Source: Clostridium sp031626875 (GTDB lineage Bacteria > Bacillota > Clostridia > Clostridiales > Clostridiaceae). From it: a stretch of 64,000 nucleotides of DNA. The DNA lies in the NCBI RefSeq assembly GCF_031626875.1, contig NZ_JANDMF010000027.1:1-64000 (forward strand), in the 5' to 3' direction. A program made the position numbers and the translations under genes. The notes under the pieces are model-generated. The model worked only from the letters and a program-made list of their open reading frames with translations, searched no databases and had not been told where the DNA came from. This document shows, one piece after another, positions 1 through 8,452 of the stretch. Each line of letters begins with the position of its first letter. Position 1 is the first letter of the stretch.

Positions 1-7
1 ATGCGCT

Positions 8-43
8 AAAAAAGAGAATTCAATTTTGAATTCTCTTTTTTTA
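8..43. terminator. Bidirectional intrinsic terminator
   Basis: A 10-bp perfect inverted repeat (14-23 with 26-35) is flanked by an A run on the left and a T run on the right, so it can terminate transcription from both strands. On the minus strand it closes the immunity-gene cluster that ends at 183. Confidence 0.75.
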
Positions 44-182
44 TCGGATAGTATCAAATTTATTTTGATACAGCCCCCTTTTTTATTCAAGTCCATTTCC
101 ATCAGTTTCAGGAATATAGAATACAACATATTTAGATTTTTCTAATTGATATATATCCTTATTTAATGAAGTTCCTACAATT

Positions 183-551
183 TTATTCTACATATCCTGA
201 ATATTGATTTGGTACAAGTGGATATTTATAAATTAAAACCTTGTCATCTATAAAGCCCCTTTTTTGTGCTCCTAACAAAGTATAGTACATATTTTCTCTT
301 CCAACTGGATTATCAGTATGTATATATATTTTATCAATTTTCAATCCATTTTCACAAATGTATTTAACCAATTCATATCCTGTAGGTAAAAGATTTCCTT
401 GCTCATCTACACCTAAATCATGATCAAGAGAAATTATTTCAATATCAAATTTAGCTAAGTAATATTTAGCTTGTTCTATATTTCTTGCTATTTGAAATCC
501 TTCTGGACAATCTCGCAAATCATCGACATATAAATTAATCTTTTTATTCAT
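183..551 (-). CDS. Cyclic-phosphate processing receiver-like (cREC) protein
   Basis: This encodes about 122 residues. It resembles the small CheY-like receiver domain family found beside nucleic-acid-processing and toxin systems. Seen in the sequence: an N-terminal beta strand ending in Asp-Asp (LYVDDLRD), the strand IISLDHDLG, and the conserved HTDNPVGRENM near residue 85. The start is placed at the second Met because GGAGG lies eight bases before it; the upstream TTG would overlap that site. It sits last in a row of immunity-type genes, directly after a 28-codon deletion remnant. The receiver fold is inferred from motifs. A role as an immunity or accessory protein is inferred only from position. 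Confidence 0.6.
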   Translation of the reverse strand: MNKKINLYVDDLRDCPEGFQIARNIEQAKYYLAKFDIEIISLDHDLGVDEQGNLLPTGYELVKYICENGLKIDKIYIHTDNPVGRENMYYTLLGAQKRGFIDDKVLIYKYPLVPNQYSGYVE

Positions 552-568
552 ATCTCTATCCTCCAAAA

Positions 569-655
569 TTAATAATATTCCTCAAAAGAAAATGCTGATA
601 TTTTTTCAGATTTACTCCTTGCTAATTTTACATCAATTGCCGCATTTATAGACAT
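569..655 (-). pseudogene. 28-codon mini-ORF: in-frame deletion remnant of an immunity gene
   Basis: The first 21 or so codons (MSINAAIDVKLARS...) match the start of the immunity gene at 5902-6354 (MSISASIDVKLARN...), and the last seven (AFSFEEYY) match its end (SFSFEEYC). About 122 internal codons are missing and the frame is kept. The upstream AAAGGAATGAATTAAAG ribosome binding region is also shared with that gene. It is therefore a deleted copy. The residual peptide is unlikely to protect against a toxin. Confidence 0.75.
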
Positions 656-932
656 ACTTTAATTCATTCCTTTTGTAATTGGTACAAATATTTTTCAAGC
701 TTACATTCTGTAAAAATTTAAGCGTAACATCACCTGTCATCATTGAATTTAATACTTTTGTTTCTCTTCCATAAGAGCTCATTTTTTCAATTATACATGG
801 AATTTTTTCCTCATATCTATTTTTAACATATAGGACATCTCCAACTCCTATGTCAATATATGCTCTTCCTCTAACAATCACATCTTCAATTTCTTCTACT
901 ATCTCTACAATCATAAATGCTTCAATTTCCAT
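633..932 (-). CDS. Small beta-barrel protein, EF-Tu domain-II-like, unknown function
   Basis: This encodes 99 residues. The start is set at the Met preceded by AGGAAG with a six-base spacer; an earlier in-frame Met has no such site. The pattern of alternating hydrophobic strands, with VRGRAYIDIGVGDVLYV and a later GDVTLKFL, recalls the second domain of translational GTPases (the GRG...G..GD pattern), but the protein is only one domain long. Its 3' end overlaps the leader of the 28-codon remnant, so the last ten or so codons may be read-through sequence created by recombination. The family is uncertain. Its place among immunity genes suggests an accessory or immunity role. Confidence 0.45.
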   Translation of the reverse strand: MEIEAFMIVEIVEEIEDVIVRGRAYIDIGVGDVLYVKNRYEEKIPCIIEKMSSYGRETKVLNSMMTGDVTLKFLQNVSLKNICTNYKRNELKYVYKCGN

Positions 933-1025
933 TATTATCTTCCTATTCTTCATTTAATTAATACTATCTAATACTTTCACATTGCTACTTTTTTTTCAAA
1001 AATTCTATTGTTTTTCACACATATT

Positions 1026-1574
1026 TTAAGATGAATGATTTAAGAGCTTTAGACAAATATCTATCTCTTCTAGAACTTCTCTGGAATTCTCATACTTAAT
1101 TTTTAAGTTTTCTAGTATTTCTTTTGACTCAACTCCGCCAATTTGACTTAAAGCATCTACTAAAGCTATTATTTCATCATCACTTAAATTTTCTTCTAAT
1201 AATAATGGTTTTAATAATTCAATTCCATCTATATCTTCTAAGCCACCTATTACGTCAATTATCAATGCTCTTGATTTAGAAAAATGAAGCATTTCTTTTA
1301 ACTTTAGCAAAAATTTTTTTGTATCTTTTTTCCCAACAAAAGTTATAGCATCTACCAATTCACCAGTGAACTCGTCAAAAGGTATTGGCTTAATATCTTC
1401 ATCTTTAGGAGGATTTAACAATATGTCAAATAACACATCTATTGAGCTTTCTTCAATAGTACTATATCTTTCATTATTTAAATTCACAAAATCTTCAAAA
1501 GTATCAATAGTTACAAATGGTCCTATTGGCCCAGCCCAATCTTTTATCTTATTAATCATTTCCGTTCTTTTCAT
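1026..1574 (-). CDS. HEAT-like repeat immunity-type protein
   Basis: This encodes 182 residues in an all-helical pattern. The C-terminal half has paired helices with the HEAT/armadillo look (SRALIIDVIGGLEDIDGIELLKPLL, about residues 98-122, followed by DDEIIALVDALSQIGG). The start was chosen at MKRTEM because AGGTGGTGA lies eight bases upstream; the longer frame has no ribosome binding site. A decayed paralog lies at 3126-3661. HEAT-like proteins are common as immunity proteins in polymorphic-toxin loci. No adjacent intact toxin tip is present, so it looks like an orphan immunity gene. Confidence 0.55.
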   Translation of the reverse strand: MKRTEMINKIKDWAGPIGPFVTIDTFEDFVNLNNERYSTIEESSIDVLFDILLNPPKDEDIKPIPFDEFTGELVDAITFVGKKDTKKFLLKLKEMLHFSKSRALIIDVIGGLEDIDGIELLKPLLLEENLSDDEIIALVDALSQIGGVESKEILENLKIKYENSREVLEEIDICLKLLNHSS

Positions 1575-1734
1575 ATAAATCACCACCTCTAGTTGTATTT
1601 TTAAATTAAAGCTTTTATTCAAATACTAATTCATATATTGCCATCCATCTTCTTTAGCATGATAAACTCCATTTTTCCCCCCCAAAAAAATCCAAACTTT
1701 TCAAAGAATTTAAGTACTACAATTTCAATAATAC

Positions 1735-2628
1735 TTAATTCTTATTCTCTAAAAAAATCAATTCATCATCTTTATCAATTATCATTCTCCTAAATCTAGC
1801 TTCAGATGTAAAAAACATTAATTGGGCTTTGGGTAATATAGGCTGAAAATATCTTTTTAATTTTCTTAAATCCTCATCTAAAACTTCATCTGCTTTCTCC
1901 GTTAATTGTAAATACACACCATTATCACTTAAGGTTTTAACTAAGAACACAGGAGCTTCTTTTTTAATTTTTTCTATTCCTCCCAACAATTCCACATGTT
2001 TTTTACTTAAGTAATTTCCCCAGCTATAACCTCTGAAATATTTATGAAAGTTCTCTGAAGCATTCATATATTCAAGTCCCATATGCCTTTCATGTGCACT
2101 AAATGAACAATATGCTGACATTGTATCAATTGTAATAAATCCCCCTACACAATCTATATTAGATATGACCTTCTCAATTATTTTTTCATATTCTGAGCAA
2201 ATATATTGAGAATTATTCTTTGCACAAGTCCATTTATTTATTGAAAACTCTATAAGACTTGCCCTCTTAGTATTACTAACATTAGATAAAATGTTTAGGT
2301 TAATAAGCTCTGGAAATATGTTTGCCTCTGGACAATCTATTCCATTTATTCTTGCTTCAATTGTACTCTTATCAAAATGAACAAAACTAATTTTTTCTAC
2401 TTTTCCTTCACTTATTAATTTTTTTGTTTTTTCCCAGTTAGAACTGTTATACTTATATTTCTTTTTCTCTAGATTAACCCTATATTTCAAATCTTTATCT
2501 ATTGGTTTTACTATTTTTTCTATAAACTCCTCTATAATATCAATTATTACTGAGCCCTTAGTTAATAAAGAATCATATGTTGAGATACATCCATAAATGC
2601 TATTCGTATAATTTTCTATTTTATTCAT
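1735..2628 (-). CDS. DUF3396-like (type VI immunity family) protein
   Basis: This encodes 297 residues. The C-terminal third carries the pattern I associate with DUF3396 immunity proteins: a strand rich in aromatics, then RGYSWGNYLSKKHVELLGG (about residues 200-218) and a closing strand with 'LQLTEKADE'. The ATG is preceded by AGAGG six bases upstream; the in-frame TTG two codons earlier overlaps that site. It lies 13 bases after a decayed toxin C-terminus (2642-2964), the usual toxin-immunity order. It is predicted cytoplasmic: there is no signal peptide or membrane segment. The toxin it neutralised is inferred to be the one whose tail remains upstream. Confidence 0.5.
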   Translation of the reverse strand: MNKIENYTNSIYGCISTYDSLLTKGSVIIDIIEEFIEKIVKPIDKDLKYRVNLEKKKYKYNSSNWEKTKKLISEGKVEKISFVHFDKSTIEARINGIDCPEANIFPELINLNILSNVSNTKRASLIEFSINKWTCAKNNSQYICSEYEKIIEKVISNIDCVGGFITIDTMSAYCSFSAHERHMGLEYMNASENFHKYFRGYSWGNYLSKKHVELLGGIEKIKKEAPVFLVKTLSDNGVYLQLTEKADEVLDEDLRKLKRYFQPILPKAQLMFFTSEARFRRMIIDKDDELIFLENKN

Positions 2629-2641
2629 GTTCAACCTCTTT

Positions 2642-2970
2642 TTATATATTTTTTTGTGGCACTGGTATAAAATTTCTTGGTGGAAATAATACCCTAGCCC
2701 CTTCTGATAGTACTAAATATGCTACTAGAGCTGCACCAGAAAGCCCTGTTATCTTTTCTAAAGTATCTTTTGATATTAGATTTTCATCAAGTTCTTTTAC
2801 TGTAGAGGGACTTGGTTCTTCCTGCTCTTGTTTCCTTTTTCTTTCCCAATAATACAACATGCCAGGATTTTGTTCAAATGATGCAACTACAATCTCTGTT
2901 TTTTCATCTTTATTAAAAGAAAATGTACTTATAAATCCACCTGCTAATGCATAAGCACACATTTCAAATG
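2642..2970 (-). pseudogene. Toxin C-terminal remnant fused to a scrap of C39 domain
   Basis: The open frame starts with MCAYALAGGF, nearly identical to EMCAYALANG inside the C39-like domain of the large toxin at 8834-13603. It then switches at once to an unrelated tail with a Pro/Glu-rich charged stretch and a hydrophobic segment (TGLSGAALVAYLVLSEG, then FPPRNFIPVP). Upstream of the scrap the homology stops. The C39 catalytic Cys, the peptidoglycan-binding domain and most of the tip are missing. It is a recombination or deletion relic of a toxin whose immunity gene is 1735-2628. The hydrophobic FPPRN tail is a pattern I have seen at the end of other toxin tips; I cannot name the catalytic family. 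Confidence 0.5.
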
Positions 2971-3125
2971 CTCAAACAACTATTATATTAGGTAACGATC
3001 TAACCAAAAATAAGGAATGAATTGTAAAGATATAAAAAAATATGTTTGCTGCATTCCATTTTTTTAATGGCTCTACTACAAACATATTTCTTTTATATAT
3101 ACTTTATTTTTCTTTTAATATTTGT

Positions 3126-3661
3126 TTAAAAATAATCTAAACAAATATTAATTTCTTGTAATACTTCTAAAGGACCATCCTTATATTCACTCTTAATTTT
3201 TTTAGTATTTATTTTGCTTAAAATCCAGGTATTTCGCTTAAAGTATATGCTATATCCATTATTTCATCATCACTTAACTTTTCTTCTAATAATAATTTTA
3301 ATAGATCAATTCCCTCTACATCTTTTAGCCCGCCTATTATGTCAACTATTAATACTCTTGATTTAGGAATGTCAATCACTTCTTTTAACTTTAGTAAAAA
3401 TTTTTTTGTATCTTTTTGTCCAATAAAAGCTCGAATATCTACTAATTCAATATTGAAATCCTCAAAAGGCATTGGATTTATCTCATCATATCGGGGAGGA
3501 TTTAATAATATATCAAATAATACATCTGTTGAACTTTCTTCAATAGTACTATATCTTTCATTATTTAGATTTACATAATCTTCAAAAGTATCAATATTTA
3601 CAAATGGGCCTATTGTTCCAACCCAATATGAAGTATATTTTACTAAATCCTACTTTTACCA
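3126..3661 (-). pseudogene. Frameshifted HEAT-like immunity paralog
   Basis: Three reading-frame segments together reproduce the protein at 1026-1574. A short ATG-started N-terminus runs from 3661. A long central frame carries IGPFVNIDTFEDYVNLNNER, LLNPPR and the HEAT-like helices. A C-terminal piece in a third frame ends EVLQEINICLDYF at 3126. One frameshift lies near 3635 and a second near 3222, where the central frame stops as SEIPGF. The central part is still over 60% similar by eye. It is a dead duplicate of the orphan immunity gene. Confidence 0.75.
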
Positions 3662-3687
3662 TTAATTACTTGTTTTTAAGATCTGTT

Positions 3688-3915
3688 TTAATGTGATGGA
3701 TTTGATATTCCTATGAATGGCATTATATCAAATCCTATTAAAGATAAAATTATTTGTTTTAGTACTACACCAACTATAAATATTATAATAATCGCAAAAG
3801 CATATTTCAATAAACGATAAACTCCTTCAAATATTGGAACATTTTTTGAACCATAATAAAATGTAGTTCCTAATCCCAATGCAGTAGCAATACTCAACCA
3901 AATAAAACTTCCATC
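3688..3915 (-). CDS. Small membrane immunity-type protein (Imm17-like)
   Basis: The clear open frame gives about 69 residues from a TTG start at 3897; it can extend a few codons upstream (DGSFIW...). It has a hydrophobic N-terminus, the central FYYGSKNVPIFEGVYRLLKY, and one strong membrane helix (AFAIIIIFIVGVVLKQIILSLI). Small two-helix membrane proteins of this type include the Imm17 family. The start is not firm because no good ribosome binding site precedes either candidate. It is placed between the cassette-C immunity gene and the HEAT pseudogene and looks like an orphan. Confidence 0.4.
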   Translation of the reverse strand, partial: DGSFIWLSIATALGLGTTFYYGSKNVPIFEGVYRLLKYAFAIIIIFIVGVVLKQIILSLIGFDIMPFIGISNPSH

Positions 3916-3924
3916 TATCTTCTC

Positions 3925-4419
3925 TTATAATTCTTCTACTTTTATTGCTCCTGAAGCCAACAAAAGCCATTCTAGAGCCCCCCATGCGAAGGGATAATCT
4001 TCAGATTGTACAGTTACAATTAGTATATTTTCATCAATAATATTACTTTCCCACCAATACCACTGTTTTTCATTAGGGTTTAACCAATATATCCAAGAAC
4101 TTAATGCCCATCCTTCGTTTTTACTAATCTTTATTCTTTCTTCTAATGATAAAGTTAACCTTTGTTCTGCTTCTTCTTGTGTAATCTCATCAGCACAACT
4201 CTCAATAAACCATTTAGGGAGTGTACACTTCCACTCTTCTACTGTTAACCATCTTTTTACATCTTGTTGTAGAACTATCTCTAAAACATCTTTAACTCTA
4301 TTTAAAACGCCTTTTGAATTTCCATTACATTGTACTTCAAATCTTGTCAAAAATACTTGATCAATTTTATAGTTATTAACATTATTATTCATTAACCGTT
4401 TAAGTTCATCATTTATCAT
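3925..4419 (-). CDS. Cassette C immunity protein, unknown family
   Basis: This encodes 164 residues, soluble and rich in Trp, with a Trp-rich C-terminal half (WALSSWIYWLNPNEKQWYWWES) and an acidic surface. Its ATG overlaps the TGA of the toxin cassette 4416-5621 (ATGA), so the pair is translationally coupled, as toxin-immunity pairs usually are. I do not recognise the family. The call rests on coupling, size and acidity. Confidence 0.55.
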   Translation of the reverse strand: MINDELKRLMNNNVNNYKIDQVFLTRFEVQCNGNSKGVLNRVKDVLEIVLQQDVKRWLTVEEWKCTLPKWFIESCADEITQEEAEQRLTLSLEERIKISKNEGWALSSWIYWLNPNEKQWYWWESNIIDENILIVTVQSEDYPFAWGALEWLLLASGAIKVEEL

Positions 4420-5621
4420 TTTATTATCACTCCTTTCGAAACTTTTCCTGATCCTCTAATAATTTCTTTTTCAAGTATCTTTATTTGCTCAGAGCGTAGT
4501 CCAAATTGATTTTCAGCTTTTGTAATATCTACCCTAAGTGGTCTTCCTGGAAATTTTGAAACCTCTGATTCTAGCACTGCTTCTGCATTGATTTTATCAA
4601 AAAACTCTTTTGGCACCTCAAAGGATTTTATACTTACATCACCCATACCTTGGCTTAAACGCTTTATAAGAAAATCATTAGCTCGTTGCTTATCTCCAAA
4701 GTTTAGGAATAAGGTCTTATTGCTATCCTGAATAACTACTTCTCCACTTTTCCCAATTGTAATTCTTTCATTAATTGTCCCTTCTGCACCATAAACTCGT
4801 ACATTACTTGAATCATTAATCTCAATATTTTTTACCTGTCCAGCGATATAAGTTTCTCTAGCTGCCAATAAATTATCAAGTCTTTTATCTAAATCATATT
4901 GACTTACTCCTGCCATAATAAGAATTGATCCTGTTACTAACCCTTCTCCCACTAATTCATTTATAGCTTTTTGAAAAAGACGTAAAACCACGCTATCATC
5001 CGTATTATCTCTAATATCTTTTATCTTAGATTCTATATTAACTCTTTCACTTTGTGTTGCTGCATTAAGCCATTGTTCTGATAAATCTAATAATTTTATT
5101 TGTGTAGAAATTGCATACTTACTAGGAGCTTTATTAATATCATATAATATATTTGATATATCTATATTAATTGTCTTATTATTTTCACTTACTGGTATAC
5201 CATTTAAAGCTGCCCAAGTATCAGATCCAACAACACCATCCTGCTCTAACTTATTAGCTTTTTGAAAGGCAATAACAGCATCATAAGTTCCTTGTCCAAA
5301 GTCACCATCAGCACCATATTTACCACAACTATATCCTTTATTAATTAATAAGTTTTGAAGTCTTTTTACTTCTTCTCCTTGACTTCCCATTCTTAAAGTT
5401 GAATTGTTTCCTGATGTCCCTGGGTTTGAGGGACTGCCTCCAGTTGAAGATCCTTGATTATTCTCTATCTTACTATTATTCTTATTAGAGAATCCAAAAA
5501 ATGCATTTGCTTCATTTCTTATTGCTGTTTCACTTAGCAATATAAATCCATCATCTTTTACGTCATCAATTATTTCCCCATCATATATATAATATTCATT
5601 CCATCTATGAGGATCATACAC
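4416..5621 (-). CDS. 5'-truncated toxin cassette C: C39 fragment, peptidoglycan-binding domain, novel tip
   Basis: The open frame begins inside the C39-like domain (GTG codon before YDPHRW). It continues through a Gly/Ser/Asn linker and a PG_binding_1 domain (about residues 72-138, STLRMGSQGEEVKRLQ to GSDTWAALN), and ends in a tip of roughly 250 residues. The tip has a helical region and a last 80 residues with KFPGRPLRVDITKAENQFGLR. Upstream (5622-5835) the DNA encodes more C39 sequence and one SH3b fragment, joined out of frame, with no start or secretion signal. It is probably not expressed as a secreted toxin; it looks like a stored tip able to recombine into the full-length gene. The tip activity is not recognised. 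The product overlaps its immunity gene by 4 bases. Confidence 0.6.
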   Translation of the reverse strand: MYDPHRWNEYYIYDGEIIDDVKDDGFILLSETAIRNEANAFFGFSNKNNSKIENNQGSSTGGSPSNPGTSGNNSTLRMGSQGEEVKRLQNLLINKGYSCGKYGADGDFGQGTYDAVIAFQKANKLEQDGVVGSDTWAALNGIPVSENNKTINIDISNILYDINKAPSKYAISTQIKLLDLSEQWLNAATQSERVNIESKIKDIRDNTDDSVVLRLFQKAINELVGEGLVTGSILIMAGVSQYDLDKRLDNLLAARETYIAGQVKNIEINDSSNVRVYGAEGTINERITIGKSGEVVIQDSNKTLFLNFGDKQRANDFLIKRLSQGMGDVSIKSFEVPKEFFDKINAEAVLESEVSKFPGRPLRVDITKAENQFGLRSEQIKILEKEIIRGSGKVSKGVIIK

Positions 5622-5850
5622 TTTAAAATATACTTTACCATTAATTGTTGTCCATCCTGCAAGAACTATATAATGTCCTTGTCTTGTAACATGACCTGTC
5701 CTAGTATTGTTACTACTGTTCCATGTCTTAAGCTTCCTATTACGCTTGTATCCGTTGATGGTCCGCTTCTAAAGTTTAAGCTACTTGATGGATCTTGTAA
5801 TCTTATTGTTCCTGTTCCACTTGCTGAACCTCCATTTATTAAATTAAATG
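5622..5850 (-). pseudogene. SH3b-C39 junction remnant upstream of cassette C
   Basis: On the minus strand this reads as an SH3b repeat (LQDPSSSLNFRSG ... SLRHGTVVTILG) nearly identical at the DNA level to the last repeat of the large toxin. It then jumps, out of frame, into the C39 domain just before its catalytic His (RTGHVTRQGHYIVLAGW). The intervening part of C39, including the catalytic Cys, is deleted. It marks the break point of a recombination event. Confidence 0.65.
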
Positions 5851-5901
5851 TATCGAGTAATACATACAGGTATAGTTTTGTGGCAAATAATTATATTCAA
5901 A

Positions 5902-6354
5902 CTAGCAATATTCCTCAAAAGAAAATGACTCTACAATGTAATTATTCTTTTGCAACAATGGAATTATTTTTTCTACATACCAATTTACATCAGTAATACT
6001 TCTATTATCTAAATTATTAAGTTTTTTTCTATTAATACTACAAGAAAACGATAGCTCCAATTCTGAATGAATAAGTAAGTTTACTCCTATTTCTGTTGTA
6101 TCCCATAACATTATTAAACCAATTACTTCTCTTCGTTCCTCTTTTTTATCAACTATATCCATTAATTCATTTATTGATATTTCATCATACTGCCAATCAA
6201 AATCATCATCATCACCTAATGGTAAATATGATATTTTACCATTATCTTGTAGTCTCCACTTATCTGAAATTAATATACTAATTAGTTTTTTAGCAGATAT
6301 CTTTTCATTATTATTCCTTGCTAATTTTACATCAATTGATGCACTTATAGACAT
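5902..6354 (-). CDS. Cassette B immunity protein, unknown family
   Basis: This encodes 150 residues, acidic and cytoplasmic, with a run of Asp (LGDDDDFDWQYDE) and no membrane segment. AAAGGAATGAATTAAAG precedes the ATG. It starts 33 bases after the nuclease-tip cassette 6387-7733 and is therefore its likely immunity protein. A copy with most of the gene deleted lies at 569-655, so this gene or its neighbourhood has been duplicated across the locus. The family is not recognised. Confidence 0.6.
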   Translation of the reverse strand: MSISASIDVKLARNNNEKISAKKLISILISDKWRLQDNGKISYLPLGDDDDFDWQYDEISINELMDIVDKKEERREVIGLIMLWDTTEIGVNLLIHSELELSFSCSINRKKLNNLDNRSITDVNWYVEKIIPLLQKNNYIVESFSFEEYC

Positions 6355-6386
6355 GCTTTAATTCATTCCTTTCATATTTATACTTT

Positions 6387-7733
6387 TTAGTCTAACAATT
6401 CTGTAAAAGGTATTCCTTTCTTTGTTAACCAATCTTTTATAGATTGAGGTATTCGAGCGTTAGTTAACAATTCATATGTTGCTCCATTATCCTTAGCTAT
6501 CCTTAATCTATCTCCCATTGAATCTTTGAATTTATTTAATTGTTTTTGGTTATTCATTATCATATCCCAATAACCTCCTGATTTTGCTTCCCACCATCTA
6601 TTTCCTATTCCACCATCAAAATCTCGTCCACCTTTACTAAACGAGCCTTCTCCACCAATTATCTTAGTAAGATAATCTTCAAAATCTTTTCCTAGTAAAC
6701 CTTTAGCTGAAGCATTTCCTGCCCCCTTAATAATACTTGCAGCTGCTTCATCAATAGCTACAGTAGTTTCAGTACATCCAACTTTTTTGGCAAATAAGCT
6801 TCCTACATATTTTGTAGCTCCACTAACAAAACTATCAATAGTTTTTCCTGCTGGAATTACAAATGGTGCTGTATTCAGAAACAGTTTGAAATTTGCTTTT
6901 AAATTCTCCAAAGTAAATGGCTTTGTTTCTGTTACTGCTTTAAATGAATCAAGTGTACCCAATGTCCAAAAATTTATTTCATCATATAAAATATTTCCTG
7001 AAGTTTGATGTTTTTTATATGCATCTATAAATTTCTGAAAAAATGAGGTTTCATCCTTTGAATTATCCGACTCCTGATTACCTGTACTAGTTCCTTGATT
7101 ATTGTTACTTCCCCCTGAGTTTCCTGACCCTGATGAACCATTTAAAGCTGCCCAAGTATCAGATCCAACAACACCATCCTGCTCTAACTTATTAGCTTTT
7201 TGGAATGCAACAACAGCATCATAAGTACCTTGTCCAAAGTCGCCATCAGCACCATATGGACCACAACTATAACCTTTGGAAATTAATAAGTTTTGAAGTT
7301 TTTTTACTTCTTCTCCTTGACTTCCCATTCTTAAAGTTGAATTATTTTCTGATGAGCTTCCTGATGTTCCTGGATTTGAAGTACTGCCTCCAGTTGAAGA
7401 TCCTTGACCATTGTCTATCTTACTATTATTTTTATTCGAAAATCCGAAAAGTTCAATTGCTTCATTCCTTATTGCTGTTTCACTTAGCAATATGAATCCA
7501 TCATCTTTTACATCATCAATTATTTCTCCATCATACTTATAATATTCATTCCAGCAGTGAGGATCATATACCTTAAAATAAACTTTTCCATTTACTGTTA
7601 CCCATCCTGAAAGTACAATAAAATGTCCTTGCCTAGTAACATGACCAGGTGCCATCCTAGCTATAACCAAATGTGCTCCATCTGATAATAAAGATTTTGC
7701 ACCACTTGTCCCACTAACACCTTGACAATTCAA
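6387..7733 (-). CDS. 5'-truncated toxin cassette B: C39 fragment, peptidoglycan-binding domain, restriction-endonuclease-like tip
   Basis: The frame opens inside the C39 domain (NCQGVSGTSGAK); homology to the full toxin runs back only to about 7780, so the catalytic Cys and all N-terminal domains are missing. It keeps the C39 His (GHFIVL) and Asp (YDP), then a Ser/Asn linker, a PG_binding_1 domain (about residues 140-205), a spacer, and a tip of about 100 residues. In the tip, LGKDFEDYLTKIIGGEG, GRDFDGG and WWEAKSG put an Asp and a Glu-x-Lys (E382, K384) in the order of the restriction-endonuclease fold, so a DNase tip of the Tox-REase type is likely. An immunity gene follows. No start codon with a ribosome binding site is seen at the front. 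It is probably a silent tip reservoir. Confidence 0.6.
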   Translation of the reverse strand: MNCQGVSGTSGAKSLLSDGAHLVIARMAPGHVTRQGHFIVLSGWVTVNGKVYFKVYDPHCWNEYYKYDGEIIDDVKDDGFILLSETAIRNEAIELFGFSNKNNSKIDNGQGSSTGGSTSNPGTSGSSSENNSTLRMGSQGEEVKKLQNLLISKGYSCGPYGADGDFGQGTYDAVVAFQKANKLEQDGVVGSDTWAALNGSSGSGNSGGSNNNQGTSTGNQESDNSKDETSFFQKFIDAYKKHQTSGNILYDEINFWTLGTLDSFKAVTETKPFTLENLKANFKLFLNTAPFVIPAGKTIDSFVSGATKYVGSLFAKKVGCTETTVAIDEAAASIIKGAGNASAKGLLGKDFEDYLTKIIGGEGSFSKGGRDFDGGIGNRWWEAKSGGYWDMIMNNQKQLNKFKDSMGDRLRIAKDNGATYELLTNARIPQSIKDWLTKKGIPFTELLD

Positions 7734-7786
7734 ACTATACCTTGAAGAACTTGTTGCTGCAAGATTAAATAATAAGGAATCAAAAA

Positions 7787-7825
7787 AACCTTTTGAGTTA
7801 GGTTAATTACCATACTCAAAAGGCT
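7787..7825 (-). terminator. Intrinsic terminator, minus strand
   Basis: The inverted repeat CCTTTTGAGT/ACTCAAAAGG (7789-7798 with 7814-7823) is followed on the minus strand by seven T. It would end transcripts from the toxin operon upstream, and so cut off cassette B from the main promoter. Confidence 0.65.
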
Positions 7826-7844
7826 TTAGATTCTATCTTGTATC

Positions 7845-8450
7845 GGTTTAAATTTACTAATAAAATTAGTAAATTTAAAAGTAACTTTTGTTACTGTGAA
7901 AGAAGTTCTTTTCTAACAGCTTTCTTGGCACGGCAAATACCTTGTAAAGTTTGGCTTATCAGTGTAACGGCAAATTACATTGATAAGAGTTAAATAAGAG
8001 CTTTTTTATATTCTTTTTTTATTAATGTTTTAATTCTAATGTTTAATTTACAATATTGCAAGAAAATTTTTCTATAAGTCATATAATTATGCTCTATTTC
8101 ACTAAATTCTACTTTTATGGGGAGCACCAACATATTGATTTCAATTTTGAATGTCTTATGTTTTAATAACAATCAATAATCTTTTCAAAATCTTCTCTTA
8201 TTTCTTGTAACAAATCATCAATATTATCAAACATCTTAGTCTTACTCGTAATAAGATTTTCACTTTCAAATTCAACAACCATTAAATCATACATATGCAA
8301 AAACATAAATATAAGAAATCTAATGATTTTAATTTAAAATCATTATTCATTAATATTTCCAATCTAAAAGAAATAAGCCATCAACTTTTTCTACAAGATT
8401 CTACACTCCTTAGCTTGACGGCTATGGGTTGTACCCGTATAACAATGAAA
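7845..8450 (-). other. Non-coding, hairpin-rich stretch; possible IS200/IS605-type remnant
   Basis: There is no convincing full-length gene in this 600 bases. Several hairpins are seen: 7850-7860 with 7866-7876, 7880-7885 with 7890-7895, and a 13-bp stem with one G-U pair (7955-7967 with 7975-7987). At 8399-8442 the minus strand reads a GC-richer block (GGGTACAACCCATAGCCG, then TCAAGCTAAGGAG) resembling the structured 3' end that follows tnpB genes in IS605-type elements. No transposase is left. A 43-codon frame without a ribosome binding site lies at 8163-8294. The element call is tentative. Confidence 0.3.
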
Positions 8451-8452
8451 AC

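Noticed and set aside
5607..5996. Plus-strand 129-codon open frame
   Set aside because: It is the antisense of the SH3b/C39 remnant and the start of the cassette-B immunity gene's end.
7990..8172. Minus-strand 60-codon open frame
   Set aside because: No ribosome binding site, no family resemblance, and it lies in a hairpin-rich non-coding stretch.
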